Positions 52,374 to 60,702 of a DNA stretch of 64,000 nucleotides are shown piece after piece (position 1 is the first letter of the stretch; every line of letters begins with the position of its first letter). This stretch comes from Oleidesulfovibrio alaskensis DSM 16109 (GTDB taxonomy: Bacteria; Desulfobacterota; Desulfovibrionia; Desulfovibrionales; Desulfovibrionaceae), in contig NZ_AXWQ01000004.1 in NCBI RefSeq assembly GCF_000482745.1, forward strand, positions 186,001 through 250,000. Direction: 5' to 3'. The position numbers and the translations under genes were made by a program. The notes under the pieces were generated by a model. The model worked only from the letters and a program-made list of their open reading frames with translations, did not search any database and was not told the DNA's origin.

Positions 52374-53014
52374 TACTGTTCTACCTCGTTGTCCAGGATT
52401 TCACCCTTGAAGATCCATACCTTGACGCCGATAATGCCGTAGGTCGTATGCGCTTCGGCATAACCGTAGTCAATGTCGGCACGGAGGGTCTGCAAAGGCA
52501 CACGGCCATCGCGGTACCATTCCGAACGGGCAATTTCAGCCCCGGCCAGACGACCGGCACAGGCAACCTTGATGCCTTCGGCACCAAACTTGCGAGACAT
52601 GCTCACCGTGCGCTTCATGGCGCGACGGAAAGCAACGCGACGTTCGAGCTGCATGGCGATGTTTTCTGCCACAAGCTGTGCGTCAGTTTCGGGGCGACGG
52701 ATTTCGTTTACCTCGATGGAGAATTCGCGGCTGAACTTACGACGAAGATCTGCGCGAAGTTTCTCAATCTCAACGCCCTTGCGGCCGATAACGATACCGG
52801 GGCGGGCCGTGCTGAGGATAAGGCGAACCTTGCCACCGGCGCGTTCAATTTCAATTTTGGACAGGCCGGCGTGGTACAGGGTCTTCTTAACATACTTGCG
52901 GATGTTATGATCCTCAAACACGAAGGAAGCGTATTCCTTCTTGCTGAACCAGCGGGACTGCCAGTTCTTGTTGTACCCCAGCCGGAAACCGAAGGGATGT
53001 ACTTTCTGTCCCAT
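52373..53014 (-). CDS. rpsC: 30S ribosomal protein S3
   Basis: This 213-residue protein has the KH domain (IVIGRKGVEIEKLRADLRR) and C-terminal SARRSEWYRDGRVPLQTL-like region. It lies at the mRNA entry channel. It is 8 bases after rplV. Confidence 0.97.
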   Translation of the reverse strand: MGQKVHPFGFRLGYNKNWQSRWFSKKEYASFVFEDHNIRKYVKKTLYHAGLSKIEIERAGGKVRLILSTARPGIVIGRKGVEIEKLRADLRRKFSREFSIEVNEIRRPETDAQLVAENIAMQLERRVAFRRAMKRTVSMSRKFGAEGIKVACAGRLAGAEIARSEWYRDGRVPLQTLRADIDYGYAEAHTTYGIIGVKVWIFKGEILDNEVEQ

Positions 53015-53022
53015 AACGTATC

Positions 53023-53355
53023 CTAACTTTCCTCAAGAATGACCGTGATGTGGCTGGTACGCTTCAAAATGCGGTTAGCCCGGCCCATAGAACGGGGCAG
53101 GAAGCGCTTCCAGGTAGGGCCTTCGTTGATGATCACCTGCTTTACCACCATTGCGTCAACATCGATGCCGGGCAGCTGCTCGGCGTTGGCAAGAGCGGAA
53201 TGCATCACCTTGAAAATAAGGCCACCGGCCTTCTGAGGGGTGAAACGCAGGATGTTCATAGCGTCTTCTACAGGTTTGCCCTTCACGTTCTGGGCAACCA
53301 GGCGCGCTTTGCGCGGAGACACGCGAACGAATTTAGCAGTTGCTTTAGCTTGCAT
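53023..53355 (-). CDS. rplV: 50S ribosomal protein L22
   Basis: This 110-residue protein lines the exit tunnel. KFVRVSPRKARLVAQNVKGK and the C-terminal RAGRANRILKRTSHI-like segment (ending SMGRANRILKRTSH) are typical. Confidence 0.97.
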   Translation of the reverse strand: MQAKATAKFVRVSPRKARLVAQNVKGKPVEDAMNILRFTPQKAGGLIFKVMHSALANAEQLPGIDVDAMVVKQVIINEGPTWKRFLPRSMGRANRILKRTSHITVILEES

Positions 53356-53369
53356 ATCTATTCACCTAC

Positions 53370-53651
53370 CTAGCGCTTGGCCTTGCTCTTCTTGTCGGCA
53401 GCATGGCCGTAGTAGGTACGGGTGGGCGAAAACTCGCCAAGCTTATGGCCGACCATGTTTTCGGTAACAAACACGGGAATGAACTTACGCCCGTTATGCA
53501 CCGCAAAGGTCAGACCAACCATTTCGGGAGAGATCGTGGAACGGCGGGACCAGGTTTTGATAACACGACGGTCACCGGATTCCTGCGCCTTCTCCACTTT
53601 CTTCATCACGTGGTCGTCAATAAACGGACCTTTTTTCAGAGATCTAGGCAT
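53370..53651 (-). CDS. rpsS: 30S ribosomal protein S19
   Basis: This 93-residue head protein starts MPRSLKKGPFIDDHV and ends with TRTYYGHAADKK, both standard. It is 9 bases after rplB. Confidence 0.97.
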   Translation of the reverse strand: MPRSLKKGPFIDDHVMKKVEKAQESGDRRVIKTWSRRSTISPEMVGLTFAVHNGRKFIPVFVTENMVGHKLGEFSPTRTYYGHAADKKSKAKR

Positions 53652-53660
53652 TCTCTACTC

Positions 53661-54491
53661 CTACTTCTGGCCACGACGCTTGATGATAAGCTTGGAAGAG
53701 GCCTTCTTCTTGTCGCGGGTCTTGAAGCCCTTGGTGGGAATACCCCACGGAGTCACAGGATGACGTCCGCCGGAGCTTCTGCCCTCACCACCGCCAAGCG
53801 GGTGATCGATCGGGTTCATGGCAACACCGCGAACCTTGGGACGGCGACCCAGCCAGCGGCTGCGACCTGCCTTACCGTACGAGATCTTCTCGTGATCAAG
53901 ATTGCCAACCTGGCCGATGGTGGCGCAGCAGGTGACCAGCACCTTGCGCACTTCGCCGGAGGGCATACGCAGCAGTGCGTAGTTGCCTTCCTTGGCGACC
54001 AGCTGGGCATAGGTTCCGGCGGCACGGCAGAACTGTCCGCCCTTGCCGGGGTACAGTTCGATGTTGTGCACGATGGTACCCACAGGAACACGGGACAGAG
54101 CCATTGCGTTACCGGGCTTGATATCCACGGAATCGCCGGCCACAACCACGTCACCCTGCTTCACACCGAGAGGAGCCAGAATGTAGCGCTTTTCACCATC
54201 CGAGTAGTGCAGCAGTGCAATACGTGCGGAACGGTTGGGATCGTATTCGACATGAGCCACTTTAGCCGGCACGCCGACCTTGTCGCGACGGAAGTCGATG
54301 ATACGGTAAAGACGCTTGTGCCCGCCACCGCGACGACGAGAAGTCACGCGGCCGTAGCAGTTTCTACCGCTCTTTTTGGTCAGGCCTTCAGTAAGGCTGC
54401 GCTCGGGCGTGCTACGGGTAATCTCCTCGAAAGAGGAAACGGTCTGAAAGCGGCGCCCAGGAGAAGTAGGTTTAAGCTTGCGAACAGCCAT
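53661..54491 (-). CDS. rplB: 50S ribosomal protein L2
   Basis: This 276-residue protein helps shape the peptidyl transferase centre. GRVTSRRRGGGHKRLYR and the C-terminal RGVAMNPIDHPLGGGEGR, with the near-universal His, are present. It follows rplW by 3 bases. Confidence 0.98.
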   Translation of the reverse strand: MAVRKLKPTSPGRRFQTVSSFEEITRSTPERSLTEGLTKKSGRNCYGRVTSRRRGGGHKRLYRIIDFRRDKVGVPAKVAHVEYDPNRSARIALLHYSDGEKRYILAPLGVKQGDVVVAGDSVDIKPGNAMALSRVPVGTIVHNIELYPGKGGQFCRAAGTYAQLVAKEGNYALLRMPSGEVRKVLVTCCATIGQVGNLDHEKISYGKAGRSRWLGRRPKVRGVAMNPIDHPLGGGEGRSSGGRHPVTPWGIPTKGFKTRDKKKASSKLIIKRRGQK

Positions 54492-54494
54492 TGT

Positions 54495-54785
54495 TTACAC
54501 TCCCTCGAAGAAATCGATCTTTTCGCCGGGTGCGAGGGTAACATACGCCTTCTTGTAACCGGCAGTCTGCCCCGTCACACGTCCGTGTTTGGTGCGGGCC
54601 TGCGGCTTGCGGGTAACAACATTGACACCCGCCACTTTGACGTTGAAAACCGACTCGACGGCTTTTTTGATCTCTATCTTGTTGGCCCGGGGATTCACAA
54701 AGAAGACAACCTGTTCGGAAGATTCCTTCACAAAGGTGGCCTTTTCGGAAACCAGAGGCTTAATAAGAATCTGCGTATAATCCAT
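54495..54785 (-). CDS. rplW: 50S ribosomal protein L23
   Basis: This 96-residue exit-site protein docks trigger factor and SRP. VFFVNPRANKIEIKKAVE is the central motif. It follows rplD by 13 bases. Confidence 0.97.
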   Translation of the reverse strand: MDYTQILIKPLVSEKATFVKESSEQVVFFVNPRANKIEIKKAVESVFNVKVAGVNVVTRKPQARTKHGRVTGQTAGYKKAYVTLAPGEKIDFFEGV

Positions 54786-54798
54786 GACACCCTTCCTC

Positions 54799-55419
54799 TT
54801 ACTTCAGTCGTTCCTGAACAGGCTCAACAGCCCCTTCAAGAAGAACCAGCTGGGCGTGCTTCAGAATTTCGAAAACGCTGAGCTGCTCGGGGGTCATCAG
54901 GGTGATCCCGGGGATGTTGCGGGCGCTGAGCACCAGCTTGTCATCCATTTCGGGGGTGACGACGAGAGCCTTACCCAGGCCCAGTGCGCCGGCAACCTTC
55001 ACCATGTGCTTGGTCTTCACTTCAGGAAGCTCAATGCCCTTGACAACCATCAGGTTTTCTTCAGCCAGACGGGAGCTCAGAGCCATCTTCAGAGCCAGCT
55101 TGCGAACCTTCTTGTTAACCTTGAAGGAATAGTCGCGGGGCTGGGGACCGAAGACAACCGCACCACCACGCCAGACCGGAGAACGGTTGCTGCCCGAACG
55201 GGCGCGACCGGTACCTTTCTGACGCCAGGGCTTGGCACCGCCGCCGGAAATGGTCGAACGCGTCTTCACCGAATGAGTTCCGGCGCGCTTTGCCGCGCGC
55301 TGTGCGCGTACAACAAGGTTCAGGATCTCCGGCCGGACCTCGACCTCGAACACCTCGGGAGCCAGAGTGAGTTCACCCGTCTCCTTCTTGTCCTGATCGT
55401 ATACTTTAACCACAGCCAT
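54799..55419 (-). CDS. rplD: 50S ribosomal protein L4
   Basis: This 206-residue protein has the tunnel loop (KPWRQKGTGRARSGSNRSP) typical of L4. In E. coli L4 represses the S10 operon. It follows rplC by 16 bases. Confidence 0.97.
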   Translation of the reverse strand: MAVVKVYDQDKKETGELTLAPEVFEVEVRPEILNLVVRAQRAAKRAGTHSVKTRSTISGGGAKPWRQKGTGRARSGSNRSPVWRGGAVVFGPQPRDYSFKVNKKVRKLALKMALSSRLAEENLMVVKGIELPEVKTKHMVKVAGALGLGKALVVTPEMDDKLVLSARNIPGITLMTPEQLSVFEILKHAQLVLLEGAVEPVQERLK

Positions 55420-55435
55420 GTGATTATCCTCTTTT

Positions 55436-56065
55436 TTACTGCTTGCGGACCATGACCAGGCCGTTCTTGGGACCGGGCACGGGGCCTTTGACCAGGATCA
55501 GGTTGTCTTCCGCGCGGACTTCGATGATCTGCAGGCTCTTTACAGTAACCTGACGGGCACCCATATGGCCGGCCATCTTCTTGTTCTTCCAAACCTTGCC
55601 GGGGAAGGTGGCGTGACCGATGGAACCGGGCGAGCGGTGCACAGCCTCGTGACCGTGGCTTGCAGGCATGCCGCCGAAGTTCCAGCGCTTCATCACGCCG
55701 GCGAAACCTTTACCAATGCTGGTGCCGGTCACCTTCACAAATTCGCCGGGGGTAAAAAGACCCACGGTCAAGTCGTCGCCGACTTTTTGCTCAGCAGGAG
55801 CTTCGAGACGAATCTCGCGCAGCACGCGGAACAAACCGCGACCAGCCTTGTCCATGTGACCACGGGCGGGCTTGTTTACGTGCTTTTCTTTGGCCTCTTC
55901 AAAACCGATCTGAACGGCGTTATATCCATCCTTGGCCGCATCCTTGACCTGAATTACAGGACAGGGACCAGCTTGAATCACGGTCACAGCCACCGCACTG
56001 CCATCATTGGCGAAAATGCGGGTCATGCCGATCTTGCGACCCAGGATTCCCATCTTCTCAGCCAT
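55436..56065 (-). CDS. rplC: 50S ribosomal protein L3
   Basis: This 209-residue protein starts [18 protein letters not shown] and has the central [19 protein letters not shown], where Gln/His residues near the tip reach the catalytic centre. It follows rpsJ by 12 bases. Confidence 0.97.
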
Positions 56066-56077
56066 GACTACCTCTCG

Positions 56078-56395
56078 CTAGAGTTTGATTTCCACGTCCA
56101 CGCCTGCGGGGAGACTCAGTTTCCCCAAAGCGTCCACGGTCTGCTGAGTAGGCTCGAGGATATCCATGAGCCGCTTGTGGATGCGCATTTCAAACTGTTC
56201 GCGGGACTTTTTGTCCACATGGACGCTTCGGTTTACCGTAAACTTGTGGATGTTGGTGGGCAGCGGAATCGGTCCGGCCACACCAGCGCCCGTGTTGCGC
56301 GCCGTATCTACGATTTCAGCCACAGCCTTATCCAGGATGCGGTAATCGTAAGCTTTAAGCTTAATCCTGATACGATCACTGCTAACTGTCGTCAT
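56078..56395 (-). CDS. rpsJ: 30S ribosomal protein S10
   Basis: This 105-residue protein, also NusE in antitermination, starts with RIRIKLKAYDYRILDKA. It is the first gene of the S10 cluster and has a long, hairpin-containing leader, which suggests its own promoter after the fusA terminator. Confidence 0.97.
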   Translation of the reverse strand: MTTVSSDRIRIKLKAYDYRILDKAVAEIVDTARNTGAGVAGPIPLPTNIHKFTVNRSVHVDKKSREQFEMRIHKRLMDILEPTQQTVDALGKLSLPAGVDVEIKL

Positions 56396-57066
56396 TGTTA
56401 ACTACTCCATGATCTGGGAATCGACACCCTTGCCTCTGAGGAGCCCGGGACCATCCGGTGCCTCATACCGCGGCGAGCGCGGTGCGGCGACAGAGTTCCT
56501 CACTTACGGTGGCGCTTTGTCCGGATTTACAAGACATGCAGCGGGGAAAAAGCATGCGCTGTAAACACAGGACAAACACGTAGGTCGACAACGCTCTCTT
56601 TACGCAGAGAACGGAGTCGTGAACTTTCTTCGCGGAACAGTATAAATGGGGGAGAGAGATAAAACGGTGGGCCAGACTGGCACCTCTGTTGCTCTGCTCC
56701 GCCGCTTTCGCGCGAAGATCGCCCACGTTGTCGCCAGCCTGTTTTCCATCTGCTTGCGCAGACGGACAGGTGGTCCGCAGGGTTACTAAACAGGAACCAT
56801 AAGGCTCCGGAAAAATTTTATGTACAGTACCTTACAGCCGAATACCGCATCGGCTGGAACGGCAAGACATTTAATTAGGCATTCAGTAACGCCTGCAAAT
56901 GTCAAGCTTCAGTCCGCAGACTGAATGAGCAGCAGGACGGACTCAATCCGCCCTTTAAACCCCTTGCGGGGAAGTCTACTGCCTGTGCGGTGAAAACAAC
57001 CACATCAAGCGAGGTGTTCTTATATAGAGGTGTGCCCTTCCCGTCAACCTTCTTTTTTTATTTTCT
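56396..57066. other. Leader and promoter region of the S10 cluster
   Basis: No gene is supported in these 670 bases. A perfect -35 TTGACA lies on the minus strand at 56900-56905, without a convincing -10. Hairpins CAGCCGA/TCGGCTG (56835-56841 with 56850-56856) and a GGAGCC/GGTTCC stem downstream are visible in the leader. The long leader could carry r-protein feedback control. tuf is absent from its usual place after fusA. Confidence 0.5.
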
Positions 57067-57098
57067 GCAAAAAAAAGCGCCCCGCAAAAGCGGGGCGC
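57067..57098 (-). terminator. Terminator of rpsL-rpsG-fusA
   Basis: Stem GCGCCCCGC/GCGGGGCGC (57077-57085 with 57090-57098) with an AAAA loop is followed on the minus strand by eight T residues. It separates the str operon from the S10 cluster. Confidence 0.93.
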
Positions 57099-57120
57099 CG
57101 GATAAGCATATTCAGCCAGC

Positions 57121-59202
57121 TTATTCGCCGGACTTACTCTTGGTAAGTTCTTCGGCAAGGTTGGCGGGAACGCGCTCATAATGGTCGAACTGCATGGTGA
57201 AGTTGGCACGCCCCTGAGTGCGCGAACGCAGGTCGGTAGCATAACCGAACATTTCGCTCAGCGGCACGTGACAGCGGATAACCTGTGCACCAGCGCGGGA
57301 ATCCATGCTCTGGATCTTGCCGCGGCGGCCGTTCAGGTCGCCCATGACGTCGCCGAGGTATTCTTCGGGAGTCACAACTTCAACGTCCATGACAGGCTCG
57401 AGCAGCACGGGCGAAGCCTTGCGTGCAGCTTCTTTCACTGCCATGGAACCGGCAACGTAGAAGGCCTGTTCCGACGAGTCGACTTCGTGGTACGAGCCGA
57501 ACACCAGAGCAACCTTGACGTCCACCATGGGGTAGCCGGCCAGAACGCCGCTTTTCAGCGCATCCTGAATACCCTTGTCAACAGCAGGGATGTATTCCTT
57601 GGGAATAACACCGCCGGTGATCTTGTTCTCGAACAGGTAGCCCTTTTCAGGGTTGGGTTCGACCTCGATCACGACATGGCCGTACTGTCCACGTCCGCCG
57701 GACTGCTTGGCGTACTTGTGGTCGACCTTGGTTTCCTTGCTGATGGTTTCGCGGTAGGCAACCTGCGGCTTGCCGACGTTGGCGTTGACGCTGAACTCAC
57801 GGGTGAGACGGTCAACGATGATGTCGAGGTGCAGTTCGCCCATACCGGCGATCAGGGTCTGGTTGGTTTCATCATCGCCCTTCACGCGGAAGGACGGGTC
57901 TTCCTTTGCCAGCTTGGCCAGAGCTGCGGAAAGCGCATCGCGGTCAGCTTTGGTCTTGGGCTCGATGGCAACCTCGATAACAGGCTCGGGGATGTCAAGA
58001 GACTCAAGAACGACCGGACGGTTTATCTCGCAGATGGTGTCACCGGTGGAAACCTGCTTGAGACCCACAGCGGCAACGATATCGCCGGCGCCGGCCCACT
58101 TGATTTCTTCACGCTTGTTGGCGTGCATCTTCAGCAGGCGGCCGATGCGTTCTTTCTTGCCGGTGTTGGCATTATACACGGTCATACCGGCTTCAATGAA
58201 ACCGGAGTAGATGCGGATAAAGGAAAGGTGACCGATGTAGGGGTCAGATGCCAGCTTGAACACCAGGGCGGCAAGCGGCTCTTCGTCTTTGCAGGGGCAG
58301 ACGATCTTTTCCTCTTCGTTGTCAGGGTTGGCACCGACCATCTGTTCGATGTCAACAGGCGAAGGCAGGTACTCCACCACCGCATCAAGCAGGGGCTGAA
58401 CGCCCATGTTGCGGAAAGCGGAGCCGCACAGAACCGGCACTGCGGTTCTGGCGATGGTGGCCCTGCGGATGGCGCTGTGGATTTCTTCTTCGGTCAGCTC
58501 TTCGCCGCCGAGGTATTTTTCCATCAGCGCGTCATCTTCTTCAGCCACTGCCTCGATCAGTTCAAGACGCATAACGTCGAACTGGTCCTGAAGCTCGGCA
58601 GGAACGCCGGTCACGGCGAACTCGGCACCCTTGGAGGCTTTGTCGAAAACAACAGCCTTTCCGGTGACGAGATCGACGATGCCCTGGAATTCGTCTTCAC
58701 TGCCGATGGGAACCTGAAGCGCAAGGGGCTTTGCCTTCAGCCGGTCGCGGATCATATCCACGCAACGGAAGAAGTTGGCACCCATGCGGTCCATCTTGTT
58801 GACGAAGCAGATGCGCGGAACCTTGTAGCGGTCAGCCTGACGCCAAACGGTTTCAGACTGAGGCTCGACACCGGCAACGGCGTCGAACACGGCTACAGCG
58901 CCGTCCAGAACGCGCAGCGCGCGCTCGACTTCAATGGTGAAGTCCACGTGACCGGGGGTGTCGATGATGTTGATTCGACAATCCTTCCAGAAGCAGGTGG
59001 TAGCTGCGGAGGTGATGGTGATACCACGCTCCTGCTCCTGCTCCATCCAGTCCATGGTTGCCTGACCTTCGTGCGTTTCACCTATTTTGTGAGACACACC
59101 GGTGTAGAAAAGGATGCGCTCGGTAGTCGTGGTTTTTCCCGCATCAATGTGGGCCATGATACCGATATTGCGCTGCTGGGGTATGGCTACTTTTCTGGAC
59201 AC
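57121..59202 (-). CDS. fusA: Elongation factor G
   Basis: This 693-residue GTPase drives translocation. G1 motif AHIDAGKTTTTER is at about 17-29, G2/G3 (DTPGHVDF) and G4 (NKMD) follow, and the five-domain length is normal. It starts with GTG at 59202, with AGGA 8 bases upstream, 18 bases after rpsG. Confidence 0.98.
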   Translation of the reverse strand: MSRKVAIPQQRNIGIMAHIDAGKTTTTERILFYTGVSHKIGETHEGQATMDWMEQEQERGITITSAATTCFWKDCRINIIDTPGHVDFTIEVERALRVLDGAVAVFDAVAGVEPQSETVWRQADRYKVPRICFVNKMDRMGANFFRCVDMIRDRLKAKPLALQVPIGSEDEFQGIVDLVTGKAVVFDKASKGAEFAVTGVPAELQDQFDVMRLELIEAVAEEDDALMEKYLGGEELTEEEIHSAIRRATIARTAVPVLCGSAFRNMGVQPLLDAVVEYLPSPVDIEQMVGANPDNEEEKIVCPCKDEEPLAALVFKLASDPYIGHLSFIRIYSGFIEAGMTVYNANTGKKERIGRLLKMHANKREEIKWAGAGDIVAAVGLKQVSTGDTICEINRPVVLESLDIPEPVIEVAIEPKTKADRDALSAALAKLAKEDPSFRVKGDDETNQTLIAGMGELHLDIIVDRLTREFSVNANVGKPQVAYRETISKETKVDHKYAKQSGGRGQYGHVVIEVEPNPEKGYLFENKITGGVIPKEYIPAVDKGIQDALKSGVLAGYPMVDVKVALVFGSYHEVDSSEQAFYVAGSMAVKEAARKASPVLLEPVMDVEVVTPEEYLGDVMGDLNGRRGKIQSMDSRAGAQVIRCHVPLSEMFGYATDLRSRTQGRANFTMQFDHYERVPANLAEELTKSKSGE

Positions 59203-59220
59203 GTGACTAATCCTCGGACG

Positions 59221-59691
59221 TTACCAACGGAAATGAGCGAAAGCCTTGTTGGCTTCAGCCATACGATGGGTGTCGTCCTTCTTCTTCACGGCACCGCCGC
59301 GGTTGTTGAAAGCATCAAGCAGTTCGCCGGACAGGCGTCCTACCATGCCTTTTTCTCCACGTGCGCGTGCGTAGGTGATGAGCCAGCGGATAGCCAGAGA
59401 CACCTGACGGTCGGAACGCACTTCGACGGGCACCTGATAGGTGGCACCGCCGACGCGGCGGGATTTGACTTCGACGAAGGGCTTTACGTTATCAACAGCC
59501 TTTTCAAAGGCCTTGATTGCATCTTCGCCGGTCTTTTCCTGCAGCACTTCAAGAGATTTATAAAAAATCTTTTCTGCAGCGCCCTTTTTGCCGTCAACCA
59601 TCATGCGGTTGACGAAGCGGGCAGCGAGCCGGCTGTTATACACCGGATCGGGCAGAACTTCACGTCTGGGGATAGGTCCTTTACGAGGCAT
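59221..59691 (-). CDS. rpsG: 30S ribosomal protein S7
   Basis: This 156-residue head protein begins MPRKGPIPRREVLPDPVYNS and is the expected length. It lies 15 bases after rpsL. In E. coli S7 represses the str operon. Confidence 0.98.
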   Translation of the reverse strand: MPRKGPIPRREVLPDPVYNSRLAARFVNRMMVDGKKGAAEKIFYKSLEVLQEKTGEDAIKAFEKAVDNVKPFVEVKSRRVGGATYQVPVEVRSDRQVSLAIRWLITYARARGEKGMVGRLSGELLDAFNNRGGAVKKKDDTHRMAEANKAFAHFRW

Positions 59692-59706
59692 GAAAAACTC
59701 CCTTCG

Positions 59707-60078
59707 CTACTTCGGACGCTTGGCGCCGTACTTGGAACGTCCCTGGCGGCGATCCTGCACGCCGGCAGTATCCAGAGTACCACGAACAATATGGTAACGT
59801 ACACCGGGCAAGTCTTTTACACGACCGCCGCGGATCATAACAACAGAGTGCTCCTGCAGGTTGTGACCTTCACCGGGAATGTAGGCGGTCACTTCAATAG
59901 CATTGGTCAGGCGCACACGGGCGACTTTACGCAAAGCCGAGTTCGGCTTCTTAGGCGTTGTGGTATACACGCGGGTGCAAACCCCACGGCGCTGCGGGCA
60001 AGCCTGAAGCGCGGGAGTCTTCTTCCGCTTAGCAACCTTTTTACGCTCTTTTCTGATGAGCTGGTTGATAGTGGGCAT
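59707..60078 (-). CDS. rpsL: 30S ribosomal protein S12
   Basis: This 123-residue decoding-centre protein has the streptomycin-site loop TPKKPNSALRKVARV and GGRVKDLPGVRYH. ATG at 60078 follows CGGAGG. The open frame to 60282 is not coding. Confidence 0.98.
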   Translation of the reverse strand: MPTINQLIRKERKKVAKRKKTPALQACPQRRGVCTRVYTTTPKKPNSALRKVARVRLTNAIEVTAYIPGEGHNLQEHSVVMIRGGRVKDLPGVRYHIVRGTLDTAGVQDRRQGRSKYGAKRPK

Positions 60079-60381
60079 CAGTTTCCTCCGTGGAAATGGA
60101 TCGATGTCATTCGCTAAAGACGCAAGGCAATACGCCATTGCCGACACACTGTCAACAACGGCGGTCCGAGGAGAACTCCGATCACCTATGAAGCCATCCT
60201 TAAAATCACCTGTACGCTTCGCTTGGGGACTTCGACTGAAAAGCCCAGCAGCCTTGCTTTCAATCGTATTCTCACCCTGCAAGCAAACTTGAACATGACC
60301 CGATACGCCAATTAGCCGCAGGAGACAAGCAGTTTCTCTGTCTGCCCTGCAAAAAAATCATTCCCTGTACACCTTGTTACA

Positions 60382-60390
60382 ATTATCACA
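60382..60390 (-). promoter_or_regulatory. Candidate extended -10 promoter of the str operon
   Basis: On the minus strand TGT-GATAAT is an extended -10 element with a 5-of-6 match; no good -35 is seen at 16-18 bases. It would give a leader of about 300 bases to rpsL. Confidence 0.4.
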
Positions 60391-60546
60391 TCTACACCGA
60401 CAACAAAAAGTCGCTTTTCCGCCAGCCGGTAGCCACCGGTGCGGCCACGTGCTGCTAAAAAGCCGGCAAAACCCAACCGTGCAGCCCTTCATGTGCTTAC
60501 GCTATCACCCCATGTTTATGTCTTTTTTTTATTCTTATTTTGCCGC

Positions 60547-60552
60547 TTGACA
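60547..60552 (+). promoter_or_regulatory. -35 element at the sat upstream site
   Basis: TTGACA is perfect, but no good -10 is found 16-18 bases away. The Rex-like site begins 3 bases downstream. Another promoter, TTGCTT-18-TTTAAT (60597-60626), lies downstream and is the more likely main start. Confidence 0.35.
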
Positions 60553-60554
60553 TT

Positions 60555-60572
60555 TTGCTAAAAATTTCACAA
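60555..60572 (+). promoter_or_regulatory. Rex-like operator upstream of sat
   Basis: TTGCTAA-AAAT-TTCACAA is an 18-bp inverted repeat close to the Rex consensus TTGTGAA-n4-TTCACAA: the right half is perfect and the left half matches 5 of 7. Rex, an NADH-sensing repressor, is known to repress sat in Desulfovibrio vulgaris Hildenborough. Confidence 0.65.
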
Positions 60573-60596
60573 GACGTTGTCACGTGCTCACGATCG

Positions 60597-60626
60597 TTGC
60601 TTCATTGCATCGGCACGATCTTTAAT
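60597..60626 (+). promoter_or_regulatory. Candidate sigma-70 promoter of sat
   Basis: TTGCTT (60597-60602) and TTTAAT (60621-60626) are 18 bases apart. The -10 matches 5 of 6 and the -35 is weak. The leader would be about 70 bases and contains a 7-bp hairpin before the ribosome binding site. Confidence 0.5.
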
Positions 60627-60702
60627 GCATGGAATTTTTTGGCTCGCATCCGCCGGATGCGTCCTACATTGCAAAAACTATAATTTTCGGAGGATGGAAG
60701 CT

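Larger units (their letters stand above)
60079..60702. other. Divergent rpsL/sat promoter region
   Basis: This 624-base region carries the promoters for the str operon (minus) and sat (plus). It is A+T-rich in the middle (about 60330-60580). On the left, the long leader of rpsL shows no clear gene. On the right, a Rex-like operator, a sat promoter and a leader hairpin (CGCATCC/GGATGCG, 60645-60651 with 60655-60661) are seen. Confidence 0.6.

Noticed and set aside
57181..60117. A 978-codon open frame on the plus strand
   Set aside because: It lies antisense to fusA, rpsG and rpsL, which are certain. Long antisense frames are expected in strongly biased G+C-rich genes, and its composition is not protein-like.
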